64,000 nucleotides of DNA from NCBI RefSeq assembly GCF_016937515.1, contig NZ_JAFHKM010000002.1:3715001-3779000 (forward strand), read 5' to 3'. Of this stretch, positions 34,138 through 43,283 are shown in pieces. A model generated the notes under the pieces. That model was not told where the DNA came from and searched no databases. It was given only the letters and a program-made list of their open reading frames with translations. Within the stretch, counting starts at the first letter, position 1. Each line of letters starts with the position of its first letter. Made by a program: the position numbers and the translations under genes. This DNA is from Cohnella algarum. Its GTDB lineage: Bacteria; Bacillota; Bacilli; Paenibacillales; Paenibacillaceae.

Positions 34138-34920
34138 TTGTCGAAGCTGTTGGGAAGGACGGCGCTTGTCACCGGAAGCGCAAAAGGCTTGGGCAGGCGC
34201 ACGGCGCTTGAGCTGGCGGCGCTCGGCTGCGACGTCGTCGTCAATTACGTATCGAGCCGAACGGAGGCGGAGGGCGTATGCGCGGATATCGCCGCGCTCG
34301 GGCGCCAAGCGATCGCGGTGCAGGCCGACATCGCAAAACCCGATGATGCCGAGCGGCTGGTAGGGGAAGCCGAAAGCCGGTTCGGCCGGGTCGATATTTT
34401 GGTCAACAACGCCGGTCCGTTTATTCGGGAGCGCAAGCTGTTCGCCGACTATACGGCCGAGCAGATTCATTATTTGATGAACGGAAACCTCGTCGGCACG
34501 ATGCTGCTCGATCATCGCGTGCTGCCCGGCATGCGCCGGCGGCAGTGGGGACGCATCGTGCATTTCGGATTCGGGCATGCTTCAGAGGCGCGGTCATGGC
34601 CGCACCGGGCGGTCTATGCGGCAGCCAAAGTCGGGCTCGTTTCGTTCACGAAAACGCTCGCCGCCGAGGAAGCCGGCAACGGCATTACGGTCAATATGAT
34701 TTGTCCCGGGGATATTCGCGGCGCGAATAAGGAAAAGGGCATCGCGGACGTCGAGGGCGTGAAGGACGAGGAATCTCCGCGCGGGCGTCCGGGCACGGGC
34801 GAGGACGTGGCCCGCGTGATCGGTTTTTTGTGCTTGCCCGAATCGGACTTCATTACCGGGAACACGGTCGACGTCTCGGGAGGACTCGATCCGATCGTAA
34901 ACAACATCAAGCTATTGTAA
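34138..34920 (+). CDS. short-chain dehydrogenase/reductase
   Basis: A 260-residue Rossmann-fold NAD(P)-dependent oxidoreductase. The cofactor motif is TALVTGSAKGLGRRTALEL, NNAGPF corresponds to the NNAG motif, and the catalytic pair is YAAAK (AVYAAAKVGLVSFT). The usual catalytic Ser position reads FGFGHASEARSW, so the exact Ser assignment is uncertain. The end DVSGGLDPI is FabG-like. Start is TTG 34138 after GGAAGGGGCGGG. It ends at a strong hairpin. The substrate is unknown. Confidence 0.88.
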   Translation: MSKLLGRTALVTGSAKGLGRRTALELAALGCDVVVNYVSSRTEAEGVCADIAALGRQAIAVQADIAKPDDAERLVGEAESRFGRVDILVNNAGPFIRERKLFADYTAEQIHYLMNGNLVGTMLLDHRVLPGMRRRQWGRIVHFGFGHASEARSWPHRAVYAAAKVGLVSFTKTLAAEEAGNGITVNMICPGDIRGANKEKGIADVEGVKDEESPRGRPGTGEDVARVIGFLCLPESDFITGNTVDVSGGLDPIVNNIKLL

Positions 34921-34941
34921 GCGGCCGCCGAAAAGGCAAAA

Positions 34942-34979
34942 GGCCCCGCCGCCGGCAATCGGCGAAGCGGGGCCCGCTT
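34942..34979. terminator. bidirectional hairpin between SDR and nifU genes
   Basis: GGCCCCGC + CGCCG / CGGCG + GCGGGGCC with a 5-base GCAAT loop. T-rich stretches lie on the minus-strand side (CCTTTTGCCTTTT), weaker on the plus side. Confidence 0.75.
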
Positions 34980-35019
34980 TCCGTCCGAAACGAATCGAAC
35001 GGGAATGGGAATCAAAAAA

Positions 35020-35274
35020 TTAGAACACTTGCACGACTTCCTCGATGCCTTCGACTTCTTCGAGAAGCGCGCGCTCGATGCCGGCTTTCAGCGTAATCGT
35101 GGAGCTCGGGCAGCTGCCGCAAGCGCCCATCAGGCGCAGCTTCACGATGCCGTCTTCCACGTCGACAAGTTCAACGTCGCCGCCGTCGCGTTGCAGGAAC
35201 GGACGCAGCTTGTCGAGCACTTCGAGCACTTCGTCGTACATCGAGTCTGCGGTTTGCGTGTTTTCGCTCATCAT
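35020..35274 (-). CDS. yutI: NifU-like Fe-S scaffold/carrier (YutI)
   Basis: An 84-residue NifU C-terminal-domain protein that carries Fe-S clusters. The core is [20 protein letters not shown] followed by the cluster-binding [16 protein letters not shown] 35274 and ATG 35271 are adjacent; AAAGGAG spacing favours 35274. It is divergent from yuzB. The same genes cluster in B. subtilis (yutI-yuzD-yutJ-yuzB), supporting the name. Confidence 0.93.
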   Translation of the reverse strand: MMSENTQTADSMYDEVLEVLDKLRPFLQRDGGDVELVDVEDGIVKLRLMGACGSCPSSTITLKAGIERALLEEVEGIEEVVQVF

Positions 35275-35360
35275 TATCGACTCCTTTCTTAGGTTTATTA
35301 TAGTACAAAACGCAAGGAAATAAAACGGATGTCCGCAAAACAAAGAGGGAGGTGGTTTCC

Positions 35361-35627
35361 GTGCATATCGTCGAATTTTGCGTAACCAACATGCATCACG
35401 GAACCGATCGCGTGCTGCGGAAACTGGAGCAGCTTCCCGATGTCGAAACGGTCGAGTACGGATGTCTCGGCAACTGCGGGGAATGTTATTTGTCCCCGTA
35501 TGCGCTCGTGAACGGGACGGCCGTGTTCGCGGAAACCGCGGACGAGCTATACGATCGAATTTTAGCCGAGATGGGCGAGCAGGATGCCGAACGTTCGGCT
35601 CTCGACAAGCTGCTCGACGATCTGTAA
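35361..35627 (+). CDS. yuzB: YuzB family protein (DUF1450)
   Basis: An 88-residue protein with a thioredoxin-like/ferredoxin-like small fold. It carries [18 protein letters not shown], whose three cysteines could hold metal or a cluster, and an early Cys in [14 protein letters not shown] 35361 follows GGGAGG by 8 bases. It lies between nifU (divergent) and yutJ (convergent), as in the B. subtilis yut region. A role tied to Fe-S or redox metabolism is inferred from neighbours only. Confidence 0.88.
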   Translation: MHIVEFCVTNMHHGTDRVLRKLEQLPDVETVEYGCLGNCGECYLSPYALVNGTAVFAETADELYDRILAEMGEQDAERSALDKLLDDL

Positions 35628-35768
35628 AAATACGGGATTTTTAACCGAAATGGCGGCGGCTTTTCCAGAGGACGCCGCTTTTGAGCAAACGGGGAACCCG
35701 TCCCAGAATCGGCGTCGAGCCCATTAGGCCGAAGCCGGATTTTTTGCCGAGCGAGCCGAGCGTTCCTT

Positions 35769-36695
35769 TCAGTTGAATCCGGGGAGGCGAATGTCTTTGT
35801 TCGCCCAGCGGGCCGCGATGACCTGGGCAACCTGATGGCCCTGCGCCTGGGCCAGCTGTCCGCTGGGCGAAAACGGCTGGCTGGAACAGTCGCCGATGAC
35901 GAACACGTCTCTTGCATCGGGGAGCTCATGCCATTCGTTAACGATCAGCCGGCCTTGCTTGTCCTTCGGGAAGGTCAATTTTTGCACGAGTTCGACCGGC
36001 TGGATGCCGGCCGTCCAAACCGTGACGTCGGACAAGATTTCCTCGTCGCCGTTATGAATGACGCCTTCCTCCAAACGGGTAATATGAACTTGGGAGCGAA
36101 GCTCGACATCGTGCTCCTTGAACCAGGAAGCGACGAATTTTTGCAATTTCCCGGGAAATGCGGACATCAGGCTGCTGCGGTCCAAAATGCGGATGTTCAG
36201 GTCGGGACGGCTTTCGCGTAATTCCGAAGCGACTTCGACGCCGGACAGTCCCCCTCCGACGATATGAATTTGGCCGTAAGGCTTCGTATCGTTAAGCATT
36301 TGATAAGTCCGGCGGGTCGCCGACAGCGATTGGACGCCGGTGGAATACTGAGGCGCGCCCTCGATTCCGTGAAAATTGTCCGTGCACCCGAGCGCGATGA
36401 CAAGCGAATCGTAAGGAATCGGGTCCCGGCCCGCCAATTGAACGGTTCGGGTTTCGAAAGAAATCGATTCGACCTCGCCGTAGACGATGTCCAATTGCGG
36501 ATGGGACGGAAACGAAACGCGGATATCCAGCTCGGACGACGTGCCGGCAGCCAAAGCGTAAAATTCGGTTTTGAGCGCGCCGAACGGATTCCGATCGATC
36601 AGGACGATGCGAACGTCCGCCGCGATATGCTGCAATAATTCCTGTACGACGGTCAGCCCGCCGTAGCCGCCGCCGAGAACGACAACGTTGCTCAT
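35769..36695 (-). CDS. yutJ: NAD(P)/FAD oxidoreductase YutJ (NDH-2 family), apparent C-terminal frameshift
   Basis: A 308-residue FAD-dependent NADH dehydrogenase-like protein: FAD motif VVLGGGYGGLTVVQE, NAD-binding IHIVGGGLSGVEVASEL and the second FAD motif DVFVIGDCSSQPF. ATG 36695 follows AAGGAG. The frame stops at 35769 (LPGFN), but the next frame continues as LKGTLGSLGKKSGFGLMG and ends KSRRHFG at stop 35641. This is the conserved NDH-2 C-terminus. One missing base near 35772-35776 explains it. The truncated form may lack the membrane-binding tail. Confidence 0.88.
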   Translation of the reverse strand: MSNVVVLGGGYGGLTVVQELLQHIAADVRIVLIDRNPFGALKTEFYALAAGTSSELDIRVSFPSHPQLDIVYGEVESISFETRTVQLAGRDPIPYDSLVIALGCTDNFHGIEGAPQYSTGVQSLSATRRTYQMLNDTKPYGQIHIVGGGLSGVEVASELRESRPDLNIRILDRSSLMSAFPGKLQKFVASWFKEHDVELRSQVHITRLEEGVIHNGDEEILSDVTVWTAGIQPVELVQKLTFPKDKQGRLIVNEWHELPDARDVFVIGDCSSQPFSPSGQLAQAQGHQVAQVIAARWANKDIRLPGFN

Positions 36696-36756
36696 GGTGG
36701 AAATCTCCTTTGATGTCTTCTTTTCTTAGTATGGCCCGAGGAAGGAAACGCACGGC

Positions 36757-36783
36757 AAAAAAAGCGGCTACGCCTGCCGCTTC
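36757..36783 (-). terminator. terminator of mqnE
   Basis: On the minus strand: AGCGGC-AGGCGTA-GCCGCT followed by T7 (36757-36763 complement). Confidence 0.85.
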
Positions 36784-36793
36784 GAGCGTCGGG

Positions 36794-37897
36794 TTATTCG
36801 TACACCTTTAATTCGTTATACAGCGTATCGCGTTCGACCGGGATCCGGCCGGCGCCTTTGATCAGCCATACGAGATCTTCCCGGGTAATGCCGGCCGGCG
36901 TCAGCGCGCCTGCCGCGTGGCTGATTTTTTCTTTGACGATCGTGCCGTGCGCGTCCGATGCGCCCATCGTAAGCGCCACCTGCGTCAATTGAGTCCCGAT
37001 ATTGATGAAATAGGCCTTTACGTGCTGGAAATTATCCAGCATCAGCCGTCCGATGGCGATCGCCTTCAAATCGTCGAACGCGGAATTGCGGCGGCGGATG
37101 CCGGCCTTCGGACTGGAAGGCTGCATGGACAGCGGAATGAACACCTGGAATCCGTTCGTCTCGTCCTGCAGCGCCCGCAGCTGCAGCATGTGTTCGACCC
37201 GCTCTTTGACGGATTCGACGGGGCCGTACAGCATCGTGGTCGGCGTTTTCATCCCGAGCCGATGCGCGATCCGGTGCACTTCCAAATATTGCTCGATGCC
37301 GGCTTTTTCTACCCGCATTTTTTGCCGGTATTGATCGGACAAAATTTCCGCGCCGCCGCCGGTAAGCGATTGAAGGCCGACCGCCATAAGCCGCTCCAAC
37401 ACCTCGCGGTAACTCAAGCCGGAAAGCCGCGAATAAAAATCGATTTCGGCGGCCGTATACGCTTTGATCGTGACGTGCGGGTACCGCTCCTTCAAGGCGC
37501 GAATCGATTCGACGTAATATTCGAACGGCACGTGGTTGTTGTGGCCGCCGACAATATGAAACTCCCGCGCGGTCGGCGTAATGTGCTGGTCGACGTACTC
37601 GAACATTTCCTGCGGGGTTAGCGTATAGGAGCCTTCTTCGCCGAGATCCTTGCGGAAGCTGCAGAACGCGCAGTGCGATTCGCAAACGTTGGTAAAGTAA
37701 AGGCTCATCGTTTCGGTAAAATAGACTTTTTTGCCGTTTTTGCGCAAATTGACTTCGTTCGCCAGCTGTCCGATCGTGAGCAAGTCCTCGGATTCGTATA
37801 AGAAAATGCCGTCCTCCAGGCCAAGTCTTTCGCCGTTGCGGACTTTGTCCGCGATTTCGGCCATTTTGCGATCCGGATTCGTTAAAATAAGGGACAT
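36794..37897 (-). CDS. mqnE: aminofutalosine synthase MqnE
   Basis: Radical-SAM enzyme that joins 3-((1-carboxyvinyl)oxy)benzoate and SAM-derived adenosyl in the futalosine route to menaquinone. The 367 aa product has the cluster motif CESHCAFCSFRK (CxxxCxxC), FHIVGGHNNHVPFEYY, and the C-terminal GASDAHGTIVKEKISHAAGA. ATG 37897 follows AAAAGGAGG. Its presence implies menaquinone synthesis by futalosine rather than by MenFDHCEB. The UbiD-like gene at 31495 may act later in the pathway. Confidence 0.94.
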   Translation of the reverse strand: MSLILTNPDRKMAEIADKVRNGERLGLEDGIFLYESEDLLTIGQLANEVNLRKNGKKVYFTETMSLYFTNVCESHCAFCSFRKDLGEEGSYTLTPQEMFEYVDQHITPTAREFHIVGGHNNHVPFEYYVESIRALKERYPHVTIKAYTAAEIDFYSRLSGLSYREVLERLMAVGLQSLTGGGAEILSDQYRQKMRVEKAGIEQYLEVHRIAHRLGMKTPTTMLYGPVESVKERVEHMLQLRALQDETNGFQVFIPLSMQPSSPKAGIRRRNSAFDDLKAIAIGRLMLDNFQHVKAYFINIGTQLTQVALTMGASDAHGTIVKEKISHAAGALTPAGITREDLVWLIKGAGRIPVERDTLYNELKVYE

Positions 37898-38160
37898 TGA
37901 ACGGCCTCCTTTTATCCAATTTCATGGCTGCAAAGGCGGTGCAGCGCAAAATGTTTGTGAAAAAAATAACTTTTTAGCCGATTATAACGAATGCCACGGC
38001 AACCGAAATGTCAGTTTACATTATAAACCTCCGATCTCCGCCCGGCAACAAAAATAAATGAGGTATAATTAATGTCAAATAGGGGAATCAACTTGAATAT
38101 AAAGTAAAATATGGTTATGTTAAATGTAGCGAAAAATAACGTAGAAGGATGGTGTTCGCG

Positions 38161-38628
38161 TTGAAGCCCGACATTTTGCCCCTCGCGGAATTGGAGAAAA
38201 TGGAAAAAAGTGAAAAGGTTGCAACCTTGCAAAAATACAGAGCCGCATATACGATCAAGGATTTGAGCCAGGCTTGGGGGCTGAACAACCCGATTCAATA
38301 TTACATGTGGCTGAAAAAGCAGCATATATACGAGCAAATCGTACGCCGCGCGGACAAGTTCGAGCCCTCCAAGGAGTGGAAACGCATTCGCGAATCGGAA
38401 AGCCGGGACGAAGAGCGGATTCAGGTGAAAGGGCTGCCCGCCGACCAGTTCCGCTACGGGCTGGATACCGATTCGACGGGGCCGGAGCTTGCCCACGTGT
38501 TCCGACGTTTATCCGAATTTTTGATCAACGAAAACGGCCATTTCCGCTGCCGCATCGAACTTAAGGCCTTGCACCAGCAGCAAGCGGCTTCGCCCGCGGA
38601 TTGGAAAGAGGAAGAGCCCGGCGCATGA
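38161..38628 (+). CDS. conserved hypothetical protein, HTH-like N-terminus
   Basis: A 155-residue soluble protein. Residues 24-55 (QKYRAAYTIKDLSQAWGL then NNPIQYYMWLKKQHIYEQIV) look like a helix-turn-helix segment preceded by a helix rich in Glu/Lys. The rest is charged, ending PADWKEEEPGA. Three in-frame starts are available (ATG 38149, GTG 38152, TTG 38161); spacing from GAAGGATGG favours TTG. Its stop codon lies within the terminator stem loop. A DNA-binding role is inference. Confidence 0.65.
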   Translation: MKPDILPLAELEKMEKSEKVATLQKYRAAYTIKDLSQAWGLNNPIQYYMWLKKQHIYEQIVRRADKFEPSKEWKRIRESESRDEERIQVKGLPADQFRYGLDTDSTGPELAHVFRRLSEFLINENGHFRCRIELKALHQQQAASPADWKEEEPGA

Positions 38629-38643
38629 CGCGCCGGGTTTTTT
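38617..38643 (+). terminator. terminator containing a stop codon
   Basis: CCCGGCGC-ATGAC-GCGCCGGG, an 8-bp perfect stem, followed by T6. The TGA stop of the preceding gene sits in the loop. Confidence 0.88.
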
Positions 38644-38800
38644 AGCAAATGGGAAAGGTTAAGTCTTTCACCCTGTAAATCCCGCTAACCGGGTGCCCCC
38701 TTGAGGCTTTGTACCCCGAGGAGTATAATGGGAAGCAGCGGGAAAGCTGAATACGGGCTTTCTTTTACGGTTTGTCACTACATGCAAGGAGGGATCGTCC

Positions 38801-39160
38801 ATGATTCAAATCAGCGAAACGGCCAGCCAAAAAATCCAGGAAATGCTCGCGGCGGAGGAATCTCCGAACTTGTTCCTGCGCGTCGGTGTGCAGGAAGGCG
38901 GCTGCAGCGGTTTTTCATACGGAATGGGATTCGACGACGAGCAGCACGAAGACGATCAGGTCCTCGATGTTCGCGGATTGAAGGTTGTCGTGGATGCCGA
39001 CAGCGCGAAATACTTGAACGGTCTCGAGATCGACTTCAAGGAAAGCGGGCTTTCCGGAGGCTTTACCATTTTCAATCCCAATGCGACCGCGACGTGCGGC
39101 TGCGGCTCGTCGTTCCGTACGGCGACCGACGCCGGCAAACCGAACGCGGAACCGTGCTGA
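38801..39160 (+). CDS. A-type Fe-S carrier (HesB/IscA family, YutM-like)
   Basis: A 119-residue A-type carrier delivering Fe-S clusters. The three conserved cysteines are C35 (EGGCSGFSYG), C99 and C101 (ATCGCGSSF). FKESGLSGGFTIFNPNA is the usual late motif. ATG 38801 follows AAGGAGG. It belongs with nifU and yuzB to the yut-like cluster. A long perfect terminator follows. Confidence 0.95.
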   Translation: MIQISETASQKIQEMLAAEESPNLFLRVGVQEGGCSGFSYGMGFDDEQHEDDQVLDVRGLKVVVDADSAKYLNGLEIDFKESGLSGGFTIFNPNATATCGCGSSFRTATDAGKPNAEPC

Positions 39161-39176
39161 CAGGTACGGGGCAGTG

Positions 39177-39216
39177 CCGCCAGGGCTCGAACGTCGAGCC
39201 CTGGCGGTTTTTTTTC
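39177..39216 (+). terminator. strong terminator of the IscA-type gene
   Basis: CCGCCAGGGCTCGA-ACG-TCGAGCCCTGGCGG: a perfect 14-bp stem with a 3-base loop, then T8. Confidence 0.95.
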
Positions 39217-39304
39217 GGGCGATTTTCGGGCGTCATTCATCCAAGAACCTGTCCTTTTGCCCCCGTAAGATAATAGCGTAGCAACAGGAAAGGAGACGCA
39301 GAGG

Positions 39305-39994
39305 ATGGAAACTGCGAAATTCGCAACGATCTCGTCGGGACGGCAATTGGCCAGCAAGTGGCTGAAGACGAACGCGCTGCGGACCGATCCTTATGTGGCC
39401 CGCCACATTCCGCCTTCCAAATTGTTCAACGCTTCCGCTCTTCGCGAGATGCTTTCGAAGTACGGAATGGTCGTCATCAAGCCCGTTCGCGGCGGCGGAG
39501 GCATCGGGGTCATGAAAGTGTCCCGAGTCGGAGGGACCTATCAATGCACGTATATGGCCAGGACGCAATCGTTCCAAACGTTTCAAGGCCTGCTGTCCCA
39601 CTTGAACCACAAGCGCGGGCGGCGCTCCTACTTGATTCAAAAAGGCATTCATCTGGCCCGCATCGCCGGAAGGCCGATCGATTACCGGGTCAAATACATC
39701 AAGGAAAACGGAAGCTGGACGATCCGGTCCATGGTCGGACGCATGGCGCGCAAAGGATTGTTCGTGACCAATCTTTGTCGAGGCGGCAGCCAGATGACGG
39801 CGGCCCAAGGCATTTCGCGATCGTTGTCGCCGCGCCTCGTCCGCGCGAAAAAAGGGGAAATGAGACAGCTGACGAGAACCGCGACAAGCCTGCTGGAAAG
39901 CCGCTTTCCGGGGGTCGGGTCGCTGGGCTACGATTACGGAATCGACCGGAACGGCCATATTTGGATATTGGAAGTCAATACTCGACCGCAATAA
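39305..39994 (+). CDS. YheC/YheD-type ATP-grasp protein
   Basis: A 229-residue protein with an ATP-grasp fold: GMVVIKPVRGGGGIGVMKV (lysine and glycine-rich nucleotide loop), DYRVKYIKENGSW and the final metal/ATP segment HIWILEVNTRP. The length is shorter than YheC/YheD (about 360-450 aa), so this is the core domain only. Family members coat endospores in B. subtilis. ATG 39305 follows AAAGGAGA. The ligated substrate is unknown. Confidence 0.88.
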   Translation: METAKFATISSGRQLASKWLKTNALRTDPYVARHIPPSKLFNASALREMLSKYGMVVIKPVRGGGGIGVMKVSRVGGTYQCTYMARTQSFQTFQGLLSHLNHKRGRRSYLIQKGIHLARIAGRPIDYRVKYIKENGSWTIRSMVGRMARKGLFVTNLCRGGSQMTAAQGISRSLSPRLVRAKKGEMRQLTRTATSLLESRFPGVGSLGYDYGIDRNGHIWILEVNTRPQ

Positions 39995-40085
39995 ACGAGG
40001 GAAAATGACATTATTTTCAATACATTCGTTTAATCACCGCAAATTACGCAATCAAAGTTTTTTATGCAAACGTTCGAAAATGGGC

Positions 40086-40203
40086 TGTGAATAACTTCAT
40101 CCACAATGTTCACAGTGTAGAATCGGGCTTTACCGACGCTTTTCAACATTATATCCACAAGTTGTCCACTTAGGAATGTGGACAGCGCGAACCCTTGTCC
40201 ACC
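40086..40203. promoter_or_regulatory. DnaA-box cluster upstream of sda
   Basis: Matches to TTATNCACA: TGTGAATAA at 40086-40094 (perfect, minus strand); TCATCCACA at 40097-40105 and ATATCCACA at 40151-40159 (one mismatch each); weaker ATGTTCACA 40106-40114, TTGTCCACT 40162-40170, TGTGGACAG near 40178 and TTGTCCACC 40195-40203. DnaA control of sda is known in B. subtilis. Confidence 0.8.
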
Positions 40204-40261
40204 TTTTCCGCCGCATGCTATGATGCCCTCACAACCAATTGAGGAGGAAAGGGTGTGGATC

Positions 40262-40405
40262 ATGTTGCCGCTTCTATCGGATGAATTGCTGTTGGAAGCC
40301 TATCGCCATGCGCTTCGTCTTCAGCTTGAGCACGAGTTCGTGTCGTTGCTGCAAGCGGAGATCCACCGGCGAGAATTGGCTTTGCCCGAAGAGCAGACGG
40401 TTTAG
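40262..40405 (+). CDS. sda: sporulation checkpoint inhibitor Sda
   Basis: A 47-residue antiparallel helical hairpin that blocks the sporulation kinases (KinA in B. subtilis) when replication initiation or DNA integrity is perturbed. MLPLLSDELLLEAYRHALRL matches the N-terminal LSDELLIESY of B. subtilis Sda (46 aa), and the second helix EFVSLLQAEIHRREL matches DFIELIENEIKRRSL. I choose ATG 40262; GTG 40253 in frame is possible after GAGGAGG. The upstream DnaA-box cluster supports the assignment. Confidence 0.92.
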   Translation: MLPLLSDELLLEAYRHALRLQLEHEFVSLLQAEIHRRELALPEEQTV

Positions 40406-40445
40406 TTCCAAGACCGTACGGCAACAACATCGCATGCGGAAACAT

Positions 40446-40513
40446 AAAAATTAGGGCATCCTTCATGACCGCGTCATCGCAAATCGCAGTGAACCGCCAC
40501 GGGGATGCCCTAA
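40446..40513 (-). terminator. inverted repeat / probable yumC terminator
   Basis: TTAGGGCATCC (40451-40461) and GGATGCCCTAA (40503-40513) are perfect 11-bp inverted arms with an about 41-base loop. On the minus strand the second arm is followed by TTTTTA. Confidence 0.55.
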
Positions 40514-40527
40514 AATCGTTGCAAACG

Positions 40528-41523
40528 TTACAGTTTCATGTTGCTGCTGTGCCCGGGAGAAAGCTTGGCGCCCGGATCGATATAAACCTTGGCATTGTTG
40601 ATCGCGGTCGGCGCTTCGCCGAACCCTACGGCAATGAGCTTCAGCTTGCCGTTGTAGGTCGTAATGTCGCCGGCCGCGAAAATGCCGGGAACGCTCGTTT
40701 CCATCCGGGAGTCGACCACGATGGAACCGTCGCGTATGTCCAGTCCCCATTCGGAAATGGGGCCGAGGGAGCTGACGAAGCCGAAGTTGACGATCACCGC
40801 GTCGACGTCGGCTTCCTGCGTTTCCCCCGTCTTCGTATGGGTCAGCGTCACCTTGCGGATTTCGTCCTCGCCGTGAAGCGCCGTAATTTCGGTCGGCACG
40901 ACGATGTTGACGTTCGACTGCTTCAGCAGTTCCACGCTGTGCTCATGCGCCCGGAACTTGTCCCGCCGATGGACGAGCGTCACCTGCTCCGCGATCGGCT
41001 CCAGCATGAGCGACCAGTCGACCGCCGAGTCGCCCCCTCCGCTGATTAGCACCTTCTTGCCGCGAAACCGCTCCAAATCGCTTATAAAATAATGAAGATT
41101 GGCCTTTTCGAATTTGGCCGCCTCGGGCAGTTCCAGCCTTCTCGGCTCAAACGCGCCGACGCCCGCCGTCACGATCACCGCGCGGGCACGGTGGACGCCT
41201 TTGTCCGTGACGATTTCGAACAGCCGCTCTTCCAGCTTGCTCACGCTCAGCACCTTTTCCTCCAGACGAACGTCCGGCTCGAACAGGCTCATTTGCCGTT
41301 TGAGGTTGTCCACCAGCTCTTGAGCCGTCACCTTCGGAAATCCCGCGACATCGTAAATATACTTTTCCGGATACAGCGCGGCCAACTGCCCGCCCAGCTG
41401 CGGCATGCTTTCGATCAACGTTACCGACATTTGCCTCATTCCGCCGTAAAAAGCCGCGAACATCCCGGCGGGGCCTCCGCCGATAATCGCTACGTCCCTG
41501 ACTTCTCCAAGAGCTTGATCCAT
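40528..41523 (-). CDS. yumC: ferredoxin/flavodoxin--NADP reductase (YumC)
   Basis: A 331-residue TrxR-like ferredoxin-NADP oxidoreductase. FAD motif [22 protein letters not shown] site [15 protein letters not shown] and the C-terminal [23 protein letters not shown] are diagnostic. It lacks the CxxC of thioredoxin reductases, as expected. ATG 41523 follows GGAGGTG with 6-base spacing; GTG 41532 overlaps that site. It is divergent from ndh, as in the B. subtilis yumB-yumC neighbourhood. Confidence 0.95.
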   Translation of the reverse strand: MDQALGEVRDVAIIGGGPAGMFAAFYGGMRQMSVTLIESMPQLGGQLAALYPEKYIYDVAGFPKVTAQELVDNLKRQMSLFEPDVRLEEKVLSVSKLEERLFEIVTDKGVHRARAVIVTAGVGAFEPRRLELPEAAKFEKANLHYFISDLERFRGKKVLISGGGDSAVDWSLMLEPIAEQVTLVHRRDKFRAHEHSVELLKQSNVNIVVPTEITALHGEDEIRKVTLTHTKTGETQEADVDAVIVNFGFVSSLGPISEWGLDIRDGSIVVDSRMETSVPGIFAAGDITTYNGKLKLIAVGFGEAPTAINNAKVYIDPGAKLSPGHSSNMKL

Positions 41524-41783
41524 AGGTGACACCTCCGTTTAATATGAAAATTATAACCTTGAACGATGGCAAAAGAAACCGGCCCGCGCATAGGGAACGT
41601 AAGTTTGATGAAAACTATGCAATCGGCACTAAAAAAATCCCTCTTATTTTTGTGGAGATGTCCAAACAATTTCGTACATATGAAACTTGAAAATAGCAGT
41701 GAAAGCCTATATGATTCAGTTGTACGGTGAGGAAATGGGCATAATAGGAGAGAAACAAACACAGGATTGGATGGGATTTAACC

Positions 41784-42977
41784 ATGAGCAGCATACCGAA
41801 AATCGTCATTCTGGGGGCGGGATACGGCGGCATTCTAACGTCTTTGCGACTCCAGAAGGAATTAAATTACAATGAAGCGGATGTTACGTTAGTAAATAAA
41901 CACGATTATCATTATATTACGACTCATCTGCATATGCCGGCGGCCGGGACGGACCATCCCGACAACGCCCGCGTCAATATTTCGAAATTGATCGACGAAT
42001 TCAAGATCGACTTCGTCAAATCGACCGTCGTGCAAATCCGTCCGCAAGACCGCAAGGTCATCCTCGAAGACGGCACGCTTTCTTACGATTACTTGGTTAT
42101 CGCCCTCGGAGGAGAACCTGAAACGTTTGGCATTCCGGGCTTGGCCGAACACGCGTTTACGATCCGCAGCATCAATTCGGTCCGGCTGATCCGCGAGCAT
42201 ATCGAATATCAGTTCGCCCGCTATAAGCGGGAGCCGCACCGAACCGATTATTTGACGTTTATCGTCGGCGGAGCCGGATTTACGGGCATCGAATTTATCG
42301 GCGAACTGGCCGATCGCGTTCCCGATCTGTGCAAGCAGTTCGACGTGGACCGCAGCCTCGTGAAAATTTACAACATCGAAGCGGCGCCGACGGCGCTTCC
42401 GGGATTCGATCCGGAGCTCGTCGAATACGGCATGCAGGTGCTGCAGAAGAAGGGCGTCATTTTCAAAATCGGCACCGCCATCAGGGAATGCACGCCGGAG
42501 GGCGTCGTCGTCGGCGAAGGGGAGGAAATCAAATCCCAAACCGTCATCTGGACGGGGGGCGTGCGCGGCAATCGCCTGATCGAGGAAGCCGGCTTCGAGA
42601 CGACGCGCGGACGCGTGAAAGTGGACGAATATTTGCGTTCCCCGGGGCATGAGAACATTTATGTGCTGGGCGACAATTCGCTGATGTTCAACGAGGAAGG
42701 GCGCCCGTACCCGCCGACGGCGCAAATCGCGATGCAGCAAGGCGTCAATTGCGCGCACAATCTGGTCGCCCAAATCCGCAACCAGACGCCGAAGCCGTTC
42801 GTGTTCAGCAACAAGGGAACGGTCGCCTCTCTAGGCAAAGGCGAAGCGATCGGCATCGCGTTCGGCAAGAAGTACAAAGGCCGAGTCGCCTCCTGGCTGA
42901 AGAAGGCGATCGATCTGCGCTACCTGTTCATCATCGGCGGCATTCCGCTCGTGCTGCGCAAAGGCAAATTCCTGTAA
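41784..42977 (+). CDS. ndh: type II NADH dehydrogenase (NDH-2, YumB-like)
   Basis: Membrane-surface flavoenzyme that passes electrons from NADH to menaquinone without proton pumping. The 397 aa product has FAD motif [19 protein letters not shown] motif [17 protein letters not shown], second FAD motif [12 protein letters not shown], the quinone-site region TAQIAMQQG and the C-terminal membrane-anchoring [23 protein letters not shown] 41784 is preceded by a weak GGGATTT site. It overlaps the next gene by one base (TAATG). Confidence 0.95.
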   Translation: MSSIPKIVILGAGYGGILTSLRLQKELNYNEADVTLVNKHDYHYITTHLHMPAAGTDHPDNARVNISKLIDEFKIDFVKSTVVQIRPQDRKVILEDGTLSYDYLVIALGGEPETFGIPGLAEHAFTIRSINSVRLIREHIEYQFARYKREPHRTDYLTFIVGGAGFTGIEFIGELADRVPDLCKQFDVDRSLVKIYNIEAAPTALPGFDPELVEYGMQVLQKKGVIFKIGTAIRECTPEGVVVGEGEEIKSQTVIWTGGVRGNRLIEEAGFETTRGRVKVDEYLRSPGHENIYVLGDNSLMFNEEGRPYPPTAQIAMQQGVNCAHNLVAQIRNQTPKPFVFSNKGTVASLGKGEAIGIAFGKKYKGRVASWLKKAIDLRYLFIIGGIPLVLRKGKFL

Positions 42978-43252
42978 TGAGACATTGCAGCGTGCAGGTT
43001 CGGGGATTGCTGACCCGCGACGAATTGAACCGCTACAACGCGCTGATGGAAGTGGGCGGGTTTTTGGAGGCGCAATCCCGGTACGACTTGTCGGCCATCG
43101 TGCAGGCGGAAATCGACCTGCTCATTCAGCCCGGCATCGAGCGGCTCAAGGAGAAGGGCCGCGAGCGCGACCGCAAAACGCAGGAATTTCTGGAGGAACA
43201 GCGGCGGGCCGAATGGGAAGCGCAGATGAAGGCGCTGGACGATGACGAATAA
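42977..43252 (+). CDS. small protein coupled to ndh, unknown
   Basis: A 91-residue product ([20 protein letters not shown]) whose ATG overlaps the last base of the ndh stop codon, so it is translationally coupled. The second half is a long charged helix (ERLKEKGRERDRKTQEFLEE) likely to form a coiled coil, with an acidic end (ALDDDE). No family recognised. An accessory role to NDH-2 is inference from coupling. A strong bidirectional terminator follows. Confidence 0.75.
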   Translation: MRHCSVQVRGLLTRDELNRYNALMEVGGFLEAQSRYDLSAIVQAEIDLLIQPGIERLKEKGRERDRKTQEFLEEQRRAEWEAQMKALDDDE

Positions 43253-43283
43253 GAGGCATCGGATACAAGAAGACGAATAAACG

